Shown here piece by piece: positions 57,777-64,000 of a DNA stretch of 64,000 bases. The notes below the pieces were generated by a model, which was not told where the DNA came from, did no database searches, and saw nothing but the letters and a program-made list of their open reading frames with translations. The position numbers were made by a program, and so were the translations under genes. The first letter of the stretch is position 1; each line of letters begins with the position of its first letter. Origin of the DNA: Rhytidiadelphus loreus (lineage: Eukaryota > Streptophyta > Bryopsida > Hypnales > Hylocomiaceae); contig OX344762.1 of assembly GCA_947034895.1 (NCBI GenBank), forward strand, positions 51,067,087 to 51,131,086. The letters run 5' to 3'.

Positions 57777-59982
57777 TCATATGAACCTTTCGTGATTATC
57801 AAGTGATGGAGTGTCCTCCATGGGTCTGTCGGTCTCAATCCACCGGCCCTCCAAGGAAAGCTTCAAGCCTTTGTTTTCGGTTTGCCACCAATTCGGTGGA
57901 ATGCGGTACCGCGCATCCAGAATGTCGGCGTATTTGTTCACCAATGCGTAGTCACGGCCTGTGACAAGCTCGAAGCAATTCCGCTCTTGATGTCCGTCAA
58001 CAAGATGTAAGTAGCACTCCAAGGTGTGCCAATCAAGAGGATCGCGCGAGCGTTTCAAGTAAGGGGAGAGACTGTGATCGATTTGAAGCGCAACGCCAAC
58101 ATGCTCGTACGTCTCCATCCATGGGAAACAAACTCTCGGAATGGTCTTTGGAACAAGGTCATGGACTTCGACGACTCGCAACGCCTTGAGGTGCTTTTCT
58201 TCGAACGCTGTTCTGAAGGCGGAGTCGCCGACTTGAGGACTTCCGAATGTGAAGACTGTCACAGGAATGATTTCTTCTTGGCTTTTGTTTAGACCTAATG
58301 CTGCAATCTCGTAGGCGGTTAGGATTGCAAGTGCGCCGCCAAGGCTGTGTCCTGTGAGAGTGATGCTGAGAGTCTCCCCTTCGTAGAGCTTCAGCAGTCT
58401 TGTAATTTCAGCTATGACCTGGTTTCAGAGACGAAAATTTTCAGCAAGACCATGGCCATAGTGCTCTGCAACTCTACGAAACACTTATTTCTGGGAAGCG
58501 GAATATTCCCATTCTCACACTTTTTTCAATTGTGTTCTAAATTGTCTTACATTGCTATTTCTCCAATTCGGTTCTAAAATAGACTCTGTTTTTCAGCTCA
58601 GAGTACACGCGCAAATATTGAAAAACTTCCAAGTCGCTGCTGAATTTGAGAAACCAGAGAATGAGAATATTCTATTTTCCCGTGACGAAGACAAAAGATC
58701 ATATCCAAGATCGTTCAATGGTCAAATTAGTGGGAGACGATGTTACACTGACCTGCTCAGAAGCGCTAGTCTGGTTGAACTGCGATGTAGACCGTTTGCT
58801 AGTGTACAAACTCCAGAATCCTTTTTCGACTTTTGCACATGCTTTAACGGAATTTTCTGCTGCAATCGATATAGAAGCCATTTGGATTTGAGCATCGAGC
58901 AGCCACTCGATTGTCCTCACCGTCCCGCGCCAAGCGACAACGATGTCCCGCCTTCCGAGTCTCTCTATCTCCTGCGGGTCAGTGGCAACGGCGACATAAC
59001 CCATCCAGTTGGACTCCACGTCCCACCTCTCCGAAAACAGACATGACAGCAATGCGCCCGGGAGAGGATTCTCGCATGTTGCATAGAGGTATCTCGTCAC
59101 CTGGTAGCCTTGTTTCTGCTTGTGCAGCTTATCAAACATGTTTTGCTTCGGGTATCTTGCGCTTCCAGCGTACTTTGATCGAGCCTCGCATTCGACATTG
59201 TCGTATGTGGTTTGCGCGAAGTCGCCATAGCGGAGGATCTCTCTTCTGAGGTCGATGTCTAGAGGATACAGAAGGCCTTCCCAGTTCTTTGCGCCTTGAA
59301 TTTCTCTCCATCTGCTTGAAATAGTAGCGTCACAGGGTGCTGGCTGTCCGAATTGTAAAGAACGGGAGGTCTCTAGATTGTTGGAGTTGCTGATTCTGTT
59401 GCAAGCAAAGTTATTGCTCATACTCGTGGCATCTTGCGGAGAGCCAACCCCTAAATGGTGCGATGAAGAAATCCAGTTGGCATCATCACTTGAGGTATAT
59501 GAACTTTCAATGCTTTGACATTCAGTGAGCGCTTTCTTGATATCTATCCCGTTTCCGCCTGTCTGCCATAGCTTGCTTGCTTTCAATGAAAAGGAAGTCT
59601 TCCTAGTTGCATTGAAATTTTCATCTGAGATCTCCAGCTTTCTCTGTTGTGAGACTGACATGTTTGTCACATCTATGAAACCGATTAGACTTGATAATAG
59701 TGTAGACTCCGCTGCGCTTTCGTCTCCATCTCTCAGTCTGGACCACGAATCGCCCAGCTTCCAGTGACGCTTCAAGGGTCCGGACTTAGATTTTCTAAGA
59801 GCTCTATCGTTGTTGGAAGAACGCTGCACTTTTTCACTGGAGGGATGATCAGTATGATCGATAGTGCATGACTGCATAACTTCCTGACTGGATGGCATTC
59901 CTGCTGCCATCACTGTTGTAAATCTCGGGTTTTGTGAAGACCTCGGTCCTCCTTTACTTCCTACACTAGTTGACGGTTCCAA
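57777..59982 (-). CDS. Class-3 lipase, phospholipase A1 type (PLA1-I/DAD1-like)
   Basis: Two exons: 59982-58753 and 58418-57777, with a GT-AG intron of 334 bp in phase 0, giving 623 residues. Residues 1-225 are Ser-rich and poorly conserved and may include a plastid transit peptide. The PLA1 core follows: LRREILRYGDFAQTTYD, GYQVTRYLYATCENP, SNWMGYVAVATDPQEIERLG and RRDIVVAWRGT. It continues across the junction as SASEQVIAEITRLLKLYEG and reaches the nucleophile elbow TGHSLGG (Ser435). FGSPQVGD, VVEVHDLVPK (Asp497) and the HTLECYLHLVDG segment, holding the likely catalytic His, complete the triad. Enzymes of this family release sn-1 fatty acids from plastid galacto- and phospholipids, in some cases feeding jasmonate or oxylipin synthesis. 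Which lipid is used here cannot be told. Exon 1 ends at 58,753; the further in-frame codons are intron. Confidence 0.93.
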
Positions 59983-60179
59983 GTTTAGTCGAATCTAGGA
60001 CAAAATTCGACAAGGACTCCAAATAGTTACTCAGACACACTTAACTGTCACAACAGCAAAGGCCGCGTTGAGAAAACAGCTAGGAGACTGTCCAATGCTT
60101 CGTTCTTGAAACATGCACCACAGAAGAAAGACAATTCTATAGCGCAAAACTACAAATCCTGGTATCATATAAGTCTAAA

Positions 60180-60590
60180 CAGATTATTGCAAACTGCTTC
60201 TTATAGAGTTATCTAAGTATTAGTCCAGGTATTTTGTTAGAGTGTACTTCAAGACAATTCAATACTCTCATAGGTACACGGAAAGGAAAGCTGATTTTGC
60301 AAACTGAGAATTCTTTCGGAGCTTGATTGGATTGTATGATGCACTAAGCAACCACGACGCACTACGAATGTTCAAAATAAGTGGACTTCACAATGGCTAG
60401 TCTACGTTTGTTACAGAGTCCCATGTAATCGCAAGTGCAGGTGTTCTAGAAGAGAGTACATTTCAAGAGAATTCAAAACAAAAGGTACACGGAGAGGAAG
60501 ACTGAGTTTGCAAAACTTAGAATCCTTCAGGTACATGATCAGCTTGAATGATCCTCCAAGCAACCACGATAAATGTTCCAAGACTCGACT
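60180..60590. repeat. Tandem duplication of about 210 bp upstream of the lipase gene
   Basis: Copy 1 (about 60,180-60,390) and copy 2 (about 60,391-60,590) share, in order, GAG.GTAC.TTCAAGA.AATTCAA, GGTACACGGA(A/G)AGGAA, TTTTGCAAA, GAAT.CTTC.GG, and CCAAGCAACCACGA. Divergence is about 20-25 percent. It lies in the presumed promoter/leader of the PLA1-type gene, which starts at 59,982 and is transcribed leftward. Confidence 0.6.
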
Positions 60591-61318
60591 GTGTCAAGAT
60601 CATTGCAAAAGCATGAATATGATTATGTATAATCTAAATTTGTTTCCTGTCGTGCTTGCTTGCAATGAAAACCGAGACCATTCGTAAAGTATTTTGCACT
60701 CGTCAACCTGTTCACTCGGATGAAACACCAATACTGTAGAAAAGCTCTAATTAAACACAGTTGCTTGTCAAATCCGCATCTGGTTAAGAAGCTAAACAAA
60801 GGCTTTAGATGGCATAATTATTATGATTCCAGCAAGGCTGCAACAGCGTGCATCGAAAAGAGCCTCTCCAATCACGAAACAAGTTGAGAAGGATTTGCAA
60901 AGACGTAAGTCCGAAACCTCTTGAAGGCATGTCACTCAGGTTTGGTTCAGTGTAGGTGACTGAAATACTGTAGATGAAATTTTATTCATTCATCCTCATT
61001 TTCTTATTCATTCGTTGACTTTCGTCCAACGATACTGTTCCTCGTTCGTTTCTCGTTGGTTCCTTGCCGTCTCTCTCCACCTCTGAGGTCTGAGACGACT
61101 GGCTCTCATCAGCTCGGCGACCGATCGATTGCTGATGCGCAAATCGATCGTTCTCCGCGCGCTCGATTGATTCCAGAACGCATAATATTTTCAATTGCTC
61201 GAGATCTGCAGTCGTGGGATTTGGAAGCGATACGAACAAAGTGGCGCGGTTTTTAGGAGTGGCCTCAAACCCGTGGAATTGAGGAGACGAGGCAATCGTC
61301 TTCGATTGCTCTTACAAT
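60591..61318. promoter_or_regulatory. Divergent intergenic region of lipase and coatomer zeta genes
   Basis: The two genes are transcribed away from each other with 1.34 kb between start codons. The coatomer side (about 61,000-61,300) is CT-rich (CGTCTCTCTCCACCTCTGAG), as in many plant transcription-start regions. The position of a TATA box could not be decided. Open frames here (60,982-61,256) have no motif. Confidence 0.3.
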
Positions 61319-63516
61319 ATGGAAGTAAGAATTTTTAGTCGCATTCCTTATTACGATTATATTTAATGATGCAATTATGGAGTCCTCATTTTTGTCAAGA
61401 AACAAACGAGGGGAACAGCTTTGCGCAGACTAGGGATTTGTTTCGCACTTCGTTTTTTTGCCGTGATCGCTTTTCAAGTTTGAGGAAGTCAGAGGGGAGG
61501 ATTGTTTCCATTAAGTATCGTGTCTGTATGTGTGGTTGATCATGTAATGTTTGACAGTAGAGGCTCACGTTGTAATACTCGAGTTACGTTTAGTTCAACG
61601 TCAATTTAATGTTTTTTCAAAACTTTTCAATTACATCCGGGAGGTTACAGCTCAAGAACACACGATGTTCAAAAGAAGAGACAATAGTGCAATTTTTTAA
61701 TAGCGGTAGCAAAAACCTCAGTCCAACGAACTCGAATCTAGAATATTCGACCGTTCTTCCTAACGATGCTTATGTCATGGTTACTGGACGTGTTTGAAAT
61801 TCCCCCCTAATCTACACAGGTCTATCTATCATAACTATCTATGGGTGTTAGTTTCTTTGGAAACTGATAAGTCAGTGGATACTTGTAAATCGCTATTGAT
61901 ACTGACGATAATGTGACCAAGAAGCGCATAGCACATACTAAGTACGCCTGATATCCTTGTGGTTTGTAGGCCTCTACTCCGTTGGTGAAGAGCGTGTTAC
62001 TCTTAGATACTGAGGGCAAGCGCGTGGCTGTCAAGTATTTCTCAGATGACTGGCCGAGCTTTGCCAATAAATTGGCGTTCGAGAAATCGGTTTTCACCAA
62101 GACTCAACGAACAAGTGCTCGTTCAGAAGGTATTTTTCGACTGATATGCTGGTGGTTATAATGCTGTATCTTATCAGTGATCTCTACAATTCATCTATAG
62201 GAGATGTATCCAAGCTACATCATGCTTACTACGATTTGTGTATATTCAATACTGCAGCTCAAGAATGAACTGAAATTGCATGGTTCTGATACTCTTGTTG
62301 TTTATTGCAGTTGAGATTGGGATGTTCGATGGTTACGTTGTTGTATACAAATTCACCTCTGATGTCCATTTCTATGTAACTGGAGGTGAAGATGAGAACG
62401 AACTTATTTTGGCAACAGTTTTGCAAGGATTTTTTGATGCGGTTGCACTACTTCTCAGGTTACACATCCTTCATCTACCATGCTTCTTCTATGATTCTGC
62501 CATTTTCCTTATTTAAAAATGGAAATCTTCTATGTTGTCCTCGTGGAAACATTACTTGGTAATGTGCAGGTTCATGTCTTTAATTGTGAGTTTGACAGCA
62601 GTGTCCTTCCCGGAATTTTGTGGCACATCGACTGTATTTCATCGATTCCGGAACTCATGTGATTGCTGCATGTGCTGCAGGAATGACGTTGAGAAGAAAA
62701 GTGTTCTGGAAAATTTGGATCTTGTTCTTCTTTGCCTTGATGAGATTGTGGATGGCGGGTATGTCTCTGACCTTTTACACCTTTCTTGAAACTGATGGGT
62801 TTGAAGCCTATTGCTGAGGATTTACACATTTGTATAGGATTCGATTTGTGTTCAATGAGCTTTGTGGATATAGCTAGTGTCCAAACAGATGCACCATATT
62901 CGATATGAGTACAGCGTTGCCAGATGTATGTCGCTTGAGGGCATACTTTGGAGTTCGTTTTGGGGAAACTTCATCAATTATTCGGCTGAATGTTTTTGTA
63001 CTGCATATTTTTTAGCTTTTGGCGTTTGATGGCTATTGATAGTTGCCCTGGCATGACCGTTCTGCTCAGAATCATACTGGAGACAGATGCCAATGTTATC
63101 GCTAGCAGAGTAGCTATGCGCGGTGCTGATGTAGATGTGCCTTTTTCTGAGCAGGTACATACATTATTGGCTCGATTTTCATGCTACTGTTCTTTTGTTC
63201 ATGAAGTCACTCGGTTGATTGTCTGTTCCAGCTGCGTACCAATGAAGTTGAGGAATAGTGGTTGATGAGTCTTGCTTGTTTGGTGGCAAATAGACTAACT
63301 TGTTCAGGATTGAGCTTTAGATATTTCTATAGCGTCTTGATATTGCCGTGAAAAATGTGTATTATTTCGTAAACTCCATCATTGGAGACAGATTTCAATT
63401 CCTGTGTCTTTAGCGTTTCTTACTCAGTTGGTGTAATTTTCCTTTATTTTGTGCAGACAATTTCGCAGGCTCTTGCAACAGCGAGGGAGCACTTGGCAAG
63501 ATCACTGCTCAAGTAG
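61319..63516 (+). CDS. Coatomer subunit zeta (COPI coat)
   Basis: Six exons: 61319-61324, 61970-62129, 62311-62458, 62681-62758, 63070-63154, 63457-63516, all GT-AG with continuous phase, giving 178 residues. Exon 1 codes only Met-Glu, a micro-exon supported by the smooth join to [18 protein letters not shown]. The longin-like fold is visible: [95 protein letters not shown], and the closing [19 protein letters not shown]. This is the small subunit of the COPI F-subcomplex, which coats Golgi vesicles for retrograde Golgi-to-ER transport. Length equals the plant norm (about 177-181). The acidic GGEDENE loop and the C-terminal helix are fully kept. Confidence 0.96.
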
Positions 63517-64000
63517 AACATTCAATGGAATCTCCTTATGGTGAGTTTGAAGAAGAGTATGGTATTTAGCATTTAGTATTTCTATTTATAATCTACAGTG
63601 CCAATCTCTATGGTTATAAGCTTTCGCAGATAGTGTGAAAAAGATATCCTTACGATGCTCTGTCCAAGCATAGAAGTAGCCTTTCTCTCATTGAGGTGTA
63701 GAGTCTGCACTGCTTTTTATACATCACTGAAGAGATGTGGTGTTTGCTAGAAATTTCTGAATGTACAGTAGGAGGCGCTGGAAGCTTGTCTAGTGTTCAT
63801 TTATGGGCGGACAGTTTTTGAAATTAATACAAATATGTTTCCTTCAAGAGTTTTTTCATCGTTATTTTCATGATCTTCAGCTTGCTGCAGTTTTGAGACC
63901 GTATCGAACTAGTTCACGCCACGTTGCGCATCTTTGATAGTCATTTAGATCAATATATTTTGTTTCAACTTCGATTCAGAGAGAGGAGATTAATATTTAT
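63517..64000 (+). other. 3' flank of coatomer zeta
   Basis: Probably the 3' untranslated region and its downstream spacer; an AATTAATA-type poly-A signal candidate lies near 63,820. No further gene begins before the window ends. Confidence 0.4.

Overview
The window is nuclear DNA of a plant. Six protein genes of plant type are readable: a late-embryogenesis-abundant (SMP-type) protein, a choline-transporter-like protein, a mitochondrial 3-hydroxyisobutyrate dehydrogenase, an F-box/Tubby-like protein, a class-3 lipase of the phospholipase A1 type, and the zeta subunit of coatomer. Five are split by short GT-AG introns that I could place by reading-frame continuity and family conservation. The mosaic of compact genes in very AT-rich, transposon-filled spacers, with a desiccation-type LEA gene, would fit a seedless land plant such as a bryophyte or lycophyte. 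That assignment is an inference; nothing here fixes the species.

Layout. 1-6 kb: AT-rich spacer with two inverted copies of a ~0.9 kb TTAA-flanked element and a Stowaway-like MITE. 6.3-7.35 kb: LEA/SMP gene (-). 8-25 kb: gene-free and repeat-rich. It holds a small TA-flanked MITE, degenerate tandem repeats, more TTAA-flanked elements, and a 3.4 kb Mutator-like element (20,712-24,078) with an internal palindromic minisatellite. 25.2-25.6 kb: GC-rich unexplained island. 26.7-30.6 kb: choline transporter-like gene (+), ten exons. 32.2-35.8 kb: nested transposons (a CACTA element inside a LINE tail, probably inside a TTAA-flanked element). 36.4-40.5 kb: HIBADH gene (-), ten exons. 41-56 kb: a second transposon-rich block with two hAT-type MITEs with clear 8-bp target duplications. 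This block also holds a complete 4.8 kb pogo-like transposon (47,176-51,954), with 17-bp inverted repeats, a TA duplication and an open 929-codon transposase. The pogo-like element is itself inserted in a small MITE. 56.7-63.5 kb: gene cluster of Tubby-like (+), PLA1-type lipase (-, convergent, 91 bp apart) and coatomer zeta (+, divergent from the lipase).

The genes are unrelated housekeeping or stress functions and show no operon-like cooperation. The notable part is the transposon record. At least nine elements start TTAA-CCC(N)T and end with the inverse, in several size classes, with no transposase of their own in the window. This points to a TTAA-targeting DNA transposon family (piggyBac or Sola3 type, or an unnamed one) that moved repeatedly in this genome. 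All coordinates and splice sites come from reading the sequence by eye; no database search was run.
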